Below, in pieces: positions 1-10,000 of a stretch of DNA of 64,000 bases (within the stretch, counting starts at the first letter, position 1; every line of letters starts with the position of its first letter). A program made the translations under genes and the position numbers. Below the pieces are notes generated by a model. It ran no database searches. It was not told the DNA's origin and saw only the letters and a list, made by a program, of their open reading frames with translations. Location: NCBI GenBank assembly GCA_964616825.1, contig CAZTSX010000008.1:1-64000 (forward strand), written 5' to 3'. The stretch is from QYOJ01 sp964616825. Its GTDB lineage: Bacteria > Bacteroidota > Bacteroidia > Bacteroidales > FEN-979.

Positions 1-2622
1 TACTCCCTGTGTTGCAGTCCAGGTGAAACCCGTACCAAGAACGGTAGCCGTGAGGTTGACATTGGTGGTCTCCTCCGAGCAGATAGAGTCAGACATAGGA
101 GTTACAGATAGTGCGGGAATCGGGTGAACAACAACGACATAGGTTGTATCCTCTCCAGAGCATCCGGCAACGTCCGGTGTCAGATTATATAGTACGGTAT
201 CCTGAACAAAGCCGGTAAGAGTTAATGTCTGGTCTATCGATGTACTCCCGGGCCCGGCATTGGGACTATAACCGGAGATATTGCCGGAAGTTTGTGTGCA
301 TGTCCAGGTAAATGATGTTCCTGAGACATTTGAGGTTAAGGTGATGCCGGTATTTTCACCGTTACAGATCTCTGTCAACGGAGGGTTGTTGGAGAGATCA
401 GGGGTTGGATAAACTGTTGCAATATAACTCGTAACAGGGCCATCGCATCCATTCGCTATCGGAGTGACATTGTAAGTGACCGTTTCAATGTTGAAACCTG
501 TATTCACCAGTGTTTGATTGATAGAGTCAGTTGGCGTACTGTTATCCGAGTAGCCGGAGATATTTCCCGAGCTTGGGGTACATGTCCAGGTGAAGAGCGT
601 TCCGGTGACATTGGAAGTTAATTCCAACAGGGTATTCAGGTTGTTACACTGGGTTTGTGATGCCGGAAAATTAGAGAGATCAGGGATGGGATGAACAGCG
701 ACATTGTATGTCACGGTGTCACCAAGACATCCGCTTGCAGTAGCCGCAACCCTGTAATACGCTGTGTCGGTGCTTGTTCCGGAATTGGTTAATGTTTGTG
801 AGATGGTAGGACCACTACTGTTAAAATAGCCTCCAATAGCTGGATTGATACTATATGCACGCCAGGCATATGTAGCTCCTGTTACATTGGAAGTCAGGAT
901 AACAGACGGAGAGGTATTATTGCAGATGCTTGTATCTAACGGACTTGTTGTGACATCAGGGATTTCATTGATCGTGATATTTTTCGTTGAAACAGGACCA
1001 TCTCCACACTCCGCATTGATACCATGTACCGTGATTTGAGCTGGTCCCGGCGTAGCCCCTATAGGAATTGTTACGGAAAGTGTGGGAATCAGCGTGGTGT
1101 CTACACCTCCCGGATATGTCCATCGATACTCATCCGACTGGGGATCTTCAACCACGAAGAAGATAGCTTGAGCACCTTGACAAATCTCATCCGGGCCTGT
1201 AATAGTACCCAAATCCGATGGTGAAACTTTATAGGTTATCAGGACTTGTGTGGTGGAGACGTTGGCAACATACCACCAGGTATTTACGGTATAGTTGTTG
1301 CCGGGATCCCCCGGGAACCATAAATGGCAAGGAGAAATGCTGCTCAAACAACCTCCAGGCGGGCTGATTACCGGACCGGGTGGCATAGATGGGCTTAATT
1401 CAGTATCATCCCAGTGGAAAGCCGGTTCAACAGTACTGGCAGGTCTTGTCAGTTCGACAAGGAATCCGAATTCGTTATTCTCCACGTCCCACAAGGGAAG
1501 GTGAGTAATCCCGTTTATATAAGTCAACTGGAAGTTGAATTGAGATCCATTTGGGATTTGATTAGGGGGAACGTCACCGTCAAATCCATCCCAGGTTATG
1601 GTATCCCATCCCTGGTAAACAGTTTGGGAGAGCAGCCTGTCTACATAGGGTGCGCCGAGTTCGCTGCAATTTAACATAAGCTCTCCCGATCCTGTTGCTG
1701 TTACCTCGAATATGAAGTCAATGGTTCCCACGTTGCAATGCCCTACCGTTTGTACAACAGGCGTGTTCTGTACCAGGCTGCCCAATGCTCCGCTTGGATA
1801 AACGATTGAATCGGGATCATTCAGAAAAATCCTGTATAGTGGATAGTTCTTGCGATATTCACGAGATTTTCGGGCTTCCGTAGCTGGCCAGGACGGACCT
1901 ATCGGATATAAGCCTGACGGGTTGCAGGAGAAACTGAAATGACGACCATCAAAACCATTGGGATTAAACCGGGTGACGATGCTATCCTGGGAATAGACAT
2001 ACATATATCCCAGGTATCCTACACTGCCCTCTTCAAAGGTGCTGATCTGCCAGTTTCTGGAGAAAACACGGCCGTCAATTTTGGAATTTGTAGAGGTGTC
2101 TACAACCGTAATATCAAAATATTCGAAGGTACGGTAGGTGTTATTGGGGAGCTGGAATGTCATGTAGTAGTCCCCATTCACTCCTACGGTATAGAGATAC
2201 AGGGAGTCTCCATTATATCCGGAAGGATCCAGGTAATCAGGGCCTGCAATCGCCTCCGCGAAATTGTTGATAAATCCCGTTTCTCCGGTTTGAGGGCTTT
2301 GTTTCTCGAATATAATGGTGCCATCTGGCATATGAAGCCGGTAGGTAACCGGACTAGCTGTTTGATTGTTGCTCCTTCTGATCTGGCCCAATCCGAAATA
2401 GAAGACCTCCTTTGTATAATCTTTGATGTTAATGTATAACCGGTAATTGCTGTCGGCATTGTATATGGCAAACGGGTCGCGTGAATTCTGGGTGGAGAGC
2501 AATATTCGTGTGTCGTTTGCTTCCACAGGCATAATCTCCTTAGTTCCCTCAGCCAGAAGTGGATAGGAGAGAAGAAGAAAAGGAGCCAGGATAAAAACAA
2601 AACGAAGAAATAGACCGGCCAT
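1..2622 (-). CDS. Giant PKD-repeat surface protein, C-terminus cut by window edge
   Basis: The frame is open from the ATG at 2622 to base 1 (874 codons) and leaves the window, so the C-terminus is unknown. An AGGAG lies 8 nt before the ATG. A signal peptide of about 25 residues ends near LLAEGTKEIMP. The next ~430 residues match the N-terminal module of the proteins at 2708-6874 and 13281-16524 (EGTK/R..., FYFGLGQ, YVYSQDSIVTRF, RIFLNDPDS, TITWDGFDG). After an Ig/PKD_6-like segment beginning near EICQGAQAIF come at least four PKD-like (PKD_5 type) repeats, each with an SICN/EICN start, a TFTWTC core and a GNISGYS loop. The likely role is a long exported surface protein or adhesin; T9SS export is inferred from the paralogue that has a type B sorting domain. 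It lies 85 bp downstream of its paralogue on the same strand, probably in one transcript. Confidence 0.85.
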   Translation of the reverse strand, partial: MAGLFLRFVFILAPFLLLSYPLLAEGTKEIMPVEANDTRILLSTQNSRDPFAIYNADSNYRLYINIKDYTKEVFYFGLGQIRRSNNQTASPVTYRLHMPDGTIIFEKQSPQTGETGFINNFAEAIAGPDYLDPSGYNGDSLYLYTVGVNGDYYMTFQLPNNTYRTFEYFDITVVDTSTNSKIDGRVFSRNWQISTFEEGSVGYLGYMYVYSQDSIVTRFNPNGFDGRHFSFSCNPSGLYPIGPSWPATEARKSREYRKNYPLYRIFLNDPDSIVYPSGALGSLVQNTPVVQTVGHCNVGTIDFIFEVTATGSGELMLNCSELGAPYVDRLLSQTVYQGWDTITWDGFDGDVPPNQIPNGSQFNFQLTYINGITHLPLWDVENNEFGFLVELTRPASTVEPAFHWDDTELSPSMPPGPVISPPGGCLSSISPCHLWFPGDPGNNYTVNTWWYVANVSTTQVLITYKVSPSDLGTITGPDEICQGAQAIFFVVEDPQSDEYRWTYPGGVDTTLIPTLSVTIPIGATPGPAQITVHGINAECGDGPVSTKNITINEIPDVTTSPLDTSICNNTSPSVILTSNVTGATYAWRAYSINPAIGGYFNSSGPTISQTLTNSGTSTDTAYYRVAATASGCLGDTVTYNVAVHPIPDLSNFPASQTQCNNLNTLLELTSNVTGTLFTWTCTPSSGNISGYSDNSTPTDSINQTLVNTGFNIETVTYNVTPIANGCDGPVTSYIATVYPTPDLSNNPPLTEICNGENTGITLTSNVSGTSFTWTCTQTSGNISGYSPNAGPGSTSIDQTLTLTGFVQDTVLYNLTPDVAGCSGEDTTYVVVVHPIPALSVTPMSDSICSEETTNVNLTATVLGTGFTWTATQGV

Positions 2623-2707
2623 AATGAAACTCCTGTACAATAATACACCAATTTATAATAAGGTTGCATGCGAAGGATGAAAATAATATGATAATTGGAT
2701 TTAGGAT

Positions 2708-5700
2708 TCAGTCTCTCAAACACCGTACTGCAAAAGCATTCGAACGAAGAGCCGGATAGAAGGAAACACTGGGTGTATAATCGATATCGATAACGACTTC
2801 ATTCAAGCCATGTGCCCAGGCTTTATCGGGGCCATGGATGGTGGAGGACCAGTACAGGATAGATCTCAGGATCGGATCGTTACCGGGGAACTTCCAGATG
2901 TTGTTGTGGAACCGGATGCCTGAAAGTAAGGCATCGAACCCGGAATATCCGATGATCTTCAGTGCACTGCCTGCGAAGCCGCTGGAGATATAGACAGCGA
3001 ACAGGGTGTTCCATTCTGCTTCCGAGGGGATGTGCCAGCCGGGCGGACACAAACCCTGAACTCCGTTACCGGTTGTGTATGACATCATCTCGTTCCATTT
3101 GTAGAGCCCCCCAAAAGATATGCAGTTGGCCGGATTGTCGTTGTAACAATATTTTTCATTTACACAGTTATCGCGCTGCATTTGACTGGAAGCGATAGGA
3201 GTTCCATAATTGAGGTTAGCTGCCATCCAGCACTGACCGTTAATTTCAACAGTTGGATACGGGAGGCTGTCGCGGGGATCGATCAGGGTATCACCGCAGA
3301 TATGGGATATGGGGTTGCTGATATGAATGGTAAGGGATGAGCTGTCGGTACAGTCAAAATCATTGATGTAGCTATAGGTGATTTGGTGTGATCCTGCTCC
3401 TGCGATGCCTGGATAGAGTGTTGCAGTTGGCTGGTCGACTCCGGGTCCGCTGTAAGTGCCTGTAAGAGGAATGCCGCCATGGAGCCGGATGGGTTTAGCG
3501 GTGGTTATGGTTACCGTGTCGAAACATACCGGCAGCGATACTGCTGGAACAGGATCCACGATAACAACTGCCGAATTTTGAGTACCAATACACCCATTTG
3601 CAGTAGGAGTAACCTGGTATGTTACCCAACCTGGCAGATACCCTGCATTGTATAATACCTGTTGAATCAGATTCCCCGACCCAATGGAATAACCCGAAAT
3701 TTCCGGGGAGCTGCCTGAAGCAGTCCAGGAAAAGGTCGTCCCTGTTACATTGGATTGTAAGGAGATGCCAGTAGACTGTCTGCTGCATATGGTATCCCCG
3801 TCCGGAACAAATATCACATCTGTCACAGGGTAAACCACCACGTTGAAATCGGTTGAATCACCTATACAGCCGTTGGCTGTAGCAGCCACGCGATAAGTGA
3901 CCGAATCGATATCGTATCCGGCATTGACAAGGGTCTGGGCAATATTGGGCCCGCTGCTATTACTGAATCCCGACAGATTTCCGGAGCTGGCAAATGCCCT
4001 CCAGGCGAATGTTGACCCGGTTACATCGGCCTGCAACGGGATAGCGGTTGTAGCGTTGTTGCATATGGCAAAGGAGGTAACGGCGTTCGTCACCGCCGGT
4101 CGCGGATTGACATTCAATATAACTGCCAGCGTGGTTCCCGGCGGACACCCGTTGGCTTCCGGAGTGACGTTATATGTGACCGTTTCAATCGTTGCCCCGG
4201 CGTTATCAATGGTTTGAGCGATCCAATCGCCTGAACCATCAGCATACCCCGAAAGGTTTGGCGATGAAGCCACTGCTGTCCAGGAAAAGGTCGTCCCTGT
4301 TACATGTGACTGGTTCTGTATACTGCTGGCTATCCCTTCGCATACCGTCTCTCCATCTGGTACAAAAAACACATCCGGTGTCGGAAACACTGTAACGGTA
4401 TAATCGGTAACAGGACCGGTACACCCGTCTGCCATCGGGGTGACATGGTAGATCACCCATTCCGTGTCAAATCCGGAATTCACCAATGTTTGATTCAATA
4501 GGGTAGTCGGTGTCGTTTGATCGGAATACCCGGAGATGTTTCCAGTCGATCCGGTCGCAGTCCACGTAAACAAGGTATTGGGCACATCCGACTGTAGAGG
4601 CAAAGCCGGGGATTGCCCATTACAGATAGAGGTATCAGGAGGGGTATTTGTTAAGTGTGGCAGTGGCTTGACCCACATCGTAAACAGGGTGTCGTTACCG
4701 GTGCATTTTGAGGTAGCCGGTGTGATTGTATACAGGACACTACCTTGTGTGGATAGAGCATTGAAGAGCTGATCATTTATTATTGATCCTGATCCATCTG
4801 TGTTGCCGGTTACTGTTCCCACTCCCTGGGTGGAGGTCCAGGTGTAATTGGTACCTGCAGTGGTGGCTGTGAGGGAGAGGCTTGTGAATGTTTCCGAACA
4901 GATCGAGTCAACCATCTGTGGCAGGGTCAATTCAGGAATGGGGTTGACAACGACAGTGAAATTCGTATCCGTTCCTATGCATCCATTGGCTTGCGGGGTG
5001 ATATGATAGATGACAGAGTCTTCAATAACTCCGGTAAGTTCAAGTGTCTGATCGATTATAGTAGTTGGTGGGCCGGGATTGCCGCTCCATCCGGTTATAT
5101 TACCGGAAACCTGGGTACATGTCCAGGTAAAGGTAGCCCCAATAACACTGGATGTGAGCGTGATTCCCGTAGATTGTCCATCGCAGATATCCAGGAAAGG
5201 GGGTGTGTTAGTTAGGTCAGGAGTTGGGAACACGGTGATGGTGGTGGAGGCCCACTCGCCAAACCCGCAGTTGGAGTTCCATCCCCGTACACGGATCTCC
5301 CCGCTGGTGGCTGAAGCATCGAAATCAAGTGTCGCGGTCAATCCGGTAGGGGATAACGGATTGAAAGTAACCCCGGTTCCGGTGTATTCCCATTCATAGG
5401 TGGTGGAGTTTGGCTCTGCAGTGGTAGTGTAGGTTTGCTGCTGTTCGCCGGGACAAACCTCAAGAGGGCCAGTCGGATCGCCAGGGGGAAATGGTACTCG
5501 ATGCACTTCAAAGTCGGGTAGGATGGATGTTGAGTAAACCGCATACCACCAGGTATTAGCGGTGTTCCGGTTGGGATAGCTGCACTGACTGGGGTTTCCT
5601 GGCCCGGCCGCTAACCAGGTATGGCATCCAGTGTTTCCGGGACAACCACCATAGTTTGCATCCGGTGGAAGAGGTGTATACGTTCCACAGTTGGTTAAAG

Positions 5701-6874
5701 GATGGATCTCAAGATCCAGATCATCCCAATATAAATTTGGCACGGGTCCCGTGGGCCTGACCAGGCTTACAATGTAGCCATTGGCATTTTGTTCGACATC
5801 ATACACAGGAAAATTGGTCAATCCCTGGATGTAAGTGACAATCACGTTAAATATCGTTGCATTTAAAACGGGCTCACCCAATCCGTTCAACCCATCCCAT
5901 AGTATGACATTCGGCCCTACCGAAGAGATGTGTGAGATCAGCACATCTTCCGGTTGAACCCCGGAAAGAGGGTTGATGTCTAACAAAATATCCATGGTTC
6001 CTGCCAACGTTGCATTAAATGAAATGGTAGCTGTTCCATTACAATTCCAAACGATCAACAGGTTTGAGACTTCCCCAAGGGTTCCGGTAGGATATATCAA
6101 GGTGTCGGGATCATTCAGGAAGATCTTATACTGGGGAATCACATTCTGACCATTAACGGATTTGCGTGTATAATCTCCCGGATTATTCGGATCCGGACAC
6201 CCGAACTGATTGCAGGCAACGGTAAAGACGATCCCCTGCATACCATTCAGATCGAGGATAGTCACAATGCCGTCATCTGAATAGACGTAAAGAGCCCCGG
6301 TGAACAATCCCGGATTCTGTCCCGTACTGAATTGCCAGGCTTTCGACCAGATCCGGCCTTCGATAGGCTCATTGGAGGTATCAGCTACCGTGATGTCAAA
6401 ATATTGAAGTGTTGTTGTTGCCTGGAATTCAATGGAGTAATCGCCAGTTAACAAGGGAGTGAAAAGCAATGCATCGTAGCCGGATGCTCCGACAATCTGA
6501 CTGGGACCTTCCACCGCTTCATCGTATGTGTCAATATAACCATCCTCACCAGTACCAGGCATATTTTGGGGGCCTAATACGACCGTTCCATTCGGATCCC
6601 TGATCTGAAACTGTCTGCTCCCTGTTTGTGTTTTCTGGAAGCCGAAATAGAATATCTCTCCGATCTCCTTGATATGGATTTTCAGCCGGTTATCATCCGG
6701 ACAGTTGAGCCAGGCAAATCCATTCTGCTGAGACTGTGGAACAGTGATGTGAATCTTTTCTGCACCACCCGCTGCCGGCATGATCTGTTTTGTCCCTTCA
6801 GAAAATCCATAGATTGAGAAGAGGAGAAAGAGAAAACAGCTTAGAAATCCAGATGTCCTGATCAGCACCCTCAT
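2708..6874 (-). CDS. Giant PKD-repeat surface protein with C-terminal FISUMP domain
   Basis: About 1388 residues. The order is signal peptide (MRVLIRTSGFLSC...), the shared N-terminal module (EGTKQIMP to about residue 455), one PKD_6-like domain, six PKD_5-like repeats of ~85-90 residues, a beta-sandwich segment containing GGIPLTGTYSGPGV, and a ~190-residue Fibrobacter succinogenes major paralogous (FISUMP) domain (QCWMAANLNYG, LCPPGWHIPSEAEW, YWSSTIHG, AFAVRCLRD). The open frame reaches ATG 6892, but a TACTTTTG -7 box at 6897-6890 overlaps that codon, so ATG 6874 is the better start. No T9SS type A or B tail is present; the protein ends exactly with the FISUMP domain. The family says cell-surface or secreted; ligand and function are unknown. 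Confidence 0.9.
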   Translation of the reverse strand: MRVLIRTSGFLSCFLFLLFSIYGFSEGTKQIMPAAGGAEKIHITVPQSQQNGFAWLNCPDDNRLKIHIKEIGEIFYFGFQKTQTGSRQFQIRDPNGTVVLGPQNMPGTGEDGYIDTYDEAVEGPSQIVGASGYDALLFTPLLTGDYSIEFQATTTLQYFDITVADTSNEPIEGRIWSKAWQFSTGQNPGLFTGALYVYSDDGIVTILDLNGMQGIVFTVACNQFGCPDPNNPGDYTRKSVNGQNVIPQYKIFLNDPDTLIYPTGTLGEVSNLLIVWNCNGTATISFNATLAGTMDILLDINPLSGVQPEDVLISHISSVGPNVILWDGLNGLGEPVLNATIFNVIVTYIQGLTNFPVYDVEQNANGYIVSLVRPTGPVPNLYWDDLDLEIHPLTNCGTYTPLPPDANYGGCPGNTGCHTWLAAGPGNPSQCSYPNRNTANTWWYAVYSTSILPDFEVHRVPFPPGDPTGPLEVCPGEQQQTYTTTAEPNSTTYEWEYTGTGVTFNPLSPTGLTATLDFDASATSGEIRVRGWNSNCGFGEWASTTITVFPTPDLTNTPPFLDICDGQSTGITLTSSVIGATFTWTCTQVSGNITGWSGNPGPPTTIIDQTLELTGVIEDSVIYHITPQANGCIGTDTNFTVVVNPIPELTLPQMVDSICSETFTSLSLTATTAGTNYTWTSTQGVGTVTGNTDGSGSIINDQLFNALSTQGSVLYTITPATSKCTGNDTLFTMWVKPLPHLTNTPPDTSICNGQSPALPLQSDVPNTLFTWTATGSTGNISGYSDQTTPTTLLNQTLVNSGFDTEWVIYHVTPMADGCTGPVTDYTVTVFPTPDVFFVPDGETVCEGIASSIQNQSHVTGTTFSWTAVASSPNLSGYADGSGDWIAQTIDNAGATIETVTYNVTPEANGCPPGTTLAVILNVNPRPAVTNAVTSFAICNNATTAIPLQADVTGSTFAWRAFASSGNLSGFSNSSGPNIAQTLVNAGYDIDSVTYRVAATANGCIGDSTDFNVVVYPVTDVIFVPDGDTICSRQSTGISLQSNVTGTTFSWTASGSSPEISGYSIGSGNLIQQVLYNAGYLPGWVTYQVTPTANGCIGTQNSAVVIVDPVPAVSLPVCFDTVTITTAKPIRLHGGIPLTGTYSGPGVDQPTATLYPGIAGAGSHQITYSYINDFDCTDSSSLTIHISNPISHICGDTLIDPRDSLPYPTVEINGQCWMAANLNYGTPIASSQMQRDNCVNEKYCYNDNPANCISFGGLYKWNEMMSYTTGNGVQGLCPPGWHIPSEAEWNTLFAVYISSGFAGSALKIIGYSGFDALLSGIRFHNNIWKFPGNDPILRSILYWSSTIHGPDKAWAHGLNEVVIDIDYTPSVSFYPALRSNAFAVRCLRD

Positions 6875-6889
6875 ATATATACTAATACA

Positions 6890-6897
6890 CAAAAGTA
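6890..6897 (-). promoter_or_regulatory. Bacteroidetes -7 promoter element TACTTTTG
   Basis: TACTTTTG on the minus strand fits the Bacteroidetes -7 consensus TAnnTTTG and lies 15 nt before ATG 6874. The -33 TTG is not clear. It implies that the PKD/FISUMP gene has its own promoter and starts at 6874 rather than 6892. Confidence 0.5.
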
Positions 6898-6946
6898 ATG
6901 AAAAAGGTTGCTTTATAAAACCTCATCCGTATCTGGTTGATTTGAA

Positions 6947-7016
6947 AAACGAATGAAAGACGAATCGAAGACGAACTAAAGACGAACTAAAGACGAATTA
7001 AAAACGAAAGAAAACA
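6947..7016. repeat. Degenerate 11-bp tandem repeat
   Basis: About six imperfect copies of an 11-bp unit (AGACGAACTAA) fill most of the space between the two FISUMP-protein genes. The copies diverge towards the ends. It belongs to the class of short degenerate repeats found at gene borders throughout the window. Confidence 0.75.
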
Positions 7017-7073
7017 ATAGAAAAATAAAAGGAAAACAAAAGTGAAACGATACGAGGATTAATTCCTTTTTTT

Positions 7074-7094
7074 GGGGAGGGGCTGGGGGAGGGG
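7074..7094 (+). other. Potential G-quadruplex directly after a stop codon
   Basis: Four G-runs (4, 4, 5, 4) separated by loops of 1, 2 and 1 bases lie on the plus strand, abutting the stop codon (TCA at 7095) of the minus-strand gene. For that gene the G-rich strand is the template and the RNA would be C-rich. A role in transcription arrest is inference. Confidence 0.45.
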
Positions 7095-10000
7095 TCAATC
7101 CCTCAAACACCGCACTGCAAAAGCATTCGAACGCAGTGCCGGATAGAAAGACACACTGGGTGTATAATCGGTATCGATGGTGACTTCATTCATCCCATGT
7201 GCCCAGGCTTTATATGGGCCATGGATGGTGGAGGACCAGAAAAGAATGGATCTCAGGAGCGGGTCGTTGGTTGGGAATTTCCAGATGCTGGTATGAAATC
7301 GGATGCCGGATAACAGGGCATTAAATCCGGAATAGCCTGTGATCTTCAGGGCGCTGCCCGCAAAACCATTGTTGATGTATTGATTGAACAGGATTGTCCA
7401 TTCTGGTTCGGTGGGGAGATGCCACCCGGGTGGACAAAGGCCTTGGAAGCCCGGAGTTTCGTCATAATGCATGATCTCATCCCATTGGTAAAGACCTCCG
7501 GCATTTACACAATTCACAGGATTGTCGATGTAGCAGTATTTTTCAGCGATACAGTTATAGCGGGGCATCTGAGAGGAGGGGATAGGAATTCCATAGTTCA
7601 GGTTTGACGCCATCCAGCACTGGGAGCCAATAAGAGCTGTCGCATACCGGATACTGTCCCTGACATCCAGCAACGTGTCTCCGCATGTAAATGATGGTGT
7701 GGTTAATACAGCAATCTGCTGGCTGGCAGAGTAATTGCACCCATACATATTTGTATATTGGTATGTTATGGTAACCGTATCATTCCCAGGAGGTACTAAC
7801 GAGGGTGTGAACCAGCCTGCAGCAACACTGGTTCCTGAATAGTTCCCCCCATAAGGGATTCCTCCTTTCAGGCGAAATGGTCTTGCCTCACGGGTAGTTA
7901 TGGTTTCACAGATCTGGAGGGTGACATCCGGGCGGGGATGGATGAAAATTGGGAATAGGGGAGAAACCACACCGAATCCGCAAGCGTTCTCACCTTTTAC
8001 CGAGAGGTTTCCGCTTGTAGCGGAAGGAGAAAAATCAAGGAGGACAGAAGCGCCGTTATTGGTTATAGTTACACCTGTCCCGGTGAATGCCCAAATATAG
8101 CTTGTTGCATACTGGATGATTGGGATCGAAAAGGAGACTCCCGATTGATTCTGACAAACTGTGTCTGATCCGGTAATGGTTCCGGCATCAACCGGCAACG
8201 GATTGACGAGAACAGGCAATATGCTTTGCCTCCCGTCTCCGCAGGTATCGTTATGGCCCCTGACAGTCACTGTGCCACTTAGCGCAGCGGTCGAGTAATC
8301 GACTGTGATCTGGCGGCTTCCACTTCCACTGGTGATGGAAACTCCAGGAGGGAGTGACCAGATGTAGGAGGAGGCATGATCAATCGAATCAACCGAATAG
8401 ATCACGCCCGATTGTCCCTGGCAAACGGTATCTTCACCAGTTAATGAGCCGGCTGGAACCGGAAGAGGGTTGACTTTGATAGCCCGTACCGAACTGTCGC
8501 CTTGTCCGCAATCGCTTAACCCTTTAACAACCACATTTCCTGATTGCGCTGTGGAATCGAAGCTGACAAGGATATTTCGTGTGCTGTCACCGCTGGAAAC
8601 GGATGCGCCAGGCGGGAGCGACCAGATATAAAATGAAGCTCCCACAATCGTATCCACCTCATAGCTGACGCCAGTAGATCCCTGGCATAGCGTATCGGCG
8701 CCGGAGATGGCTCCTGCCGGTATGGGGAGCAATTTGACTGTGATAGGTAAAAAAGTACTATCCCCGTTTCCGCATTCATTCTGGCCACAAACGATTATAT
8801 TTCCTGACGCGGCTGTAACTCCAAAGTCAATAGTAATACTATCACTGCCCGTGCCGCTGGTGATGGTTGCACCAGGGGGTATTGTCCAAATGTATGTGCT
8901 GGCATCCTGGATGGAGTTGGTTGTATATGGAATGCCACTGTCAGTTTGACAAACTGTATCTGGTCCGTTAATGGTTCCTGCTGGCCCGGGTAATGGCTTG
9001 ACTGAGATCGGGAAAGCGACTTCGGGGCCATCACCACAATCGTTATGCCCCCTTACTGTTAGTGTGTCGGAAGTTGCTGTTTTCGCGAAATTCAGCATGA
9101 TCCCTGCGGTATCGCTGGTGCCGGAAGCGCCAGGTGGAAGTGTCCAGATGTAGGTATTGGCAAAATGGAGGGAATCCACATAATAGTAAACATTGTTTTG
9201 CCCCTGGCAGACAGTATCCAATCCGTTAATATCATGGTTAGCCATCGGGAGGGAGTCGATAAAGAGGTAGACGGAATCATAAGCTGCACAGTTGTTATTG
9301 TTTTCTACTCTCACCCAATACAGGGCACCAGTCCCGGTAGTCAGAGTAGGATCTGTACTGCCAGTATTCCAGTTGTAAGAGACAAACTGCCCCGGATCAA
9401 ACGTAATTGTGGTTCCTTCACAGATGGTTGTATCGGGGCCAAGAGAGACCGTAGCGTTTGGATAATAGCCAATATGGATCGTATCCGACAGGGTACAATA
9501 ATCCCCGTTCACCAAACAGGAATAGTAGCCACTATCATAGACTGTATAGTAACGATTTGAGCCAATAAGGGTCCAGATACCGGCGATTAACTTATGCCAG
9601 GCATATGATGTCATGTTGGAGCCCCCGTCAAGTGCTACGCTGTCGCCCGGGCAGATATTTTGGTCAGCTCCCAGGTAGAGACTGCTGAAATCACTGAAAT
9701 AACCATATTCGGCGCTGGGACCGGTTTTGTGAAGTATTCCCAGGTGGAACTTTCCCATGGTATTCAGGATGAGATTAGGCCCTACAGGAACCTGGGATGT
9801 TGATAATTGTTTGCGGGCATAAACCCAGATATCGTTGGTGCCGGGTACAACGGTGAAGTCTGTGGCCGTAATGATCGTATTCGAGCCATTCAACAGAAAA
9901 CTTCCTTCATTGCCATTCCGTGTCAGGATCAGTAAAGCAAAGCTGTTGGTATTGGTTCGGTTGAATCCAATTTGTGGTGATCCGGTGCAGGAGTCATGAG

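Noticed and set aside
2184..2723. 179-residue minus-strand frame overlapping the start of the PKD protein
   Set aside because: It is a shadow frame; the same DNA reads as a signal peptide and the conserved N-terminal module in the frame starting at 2622.
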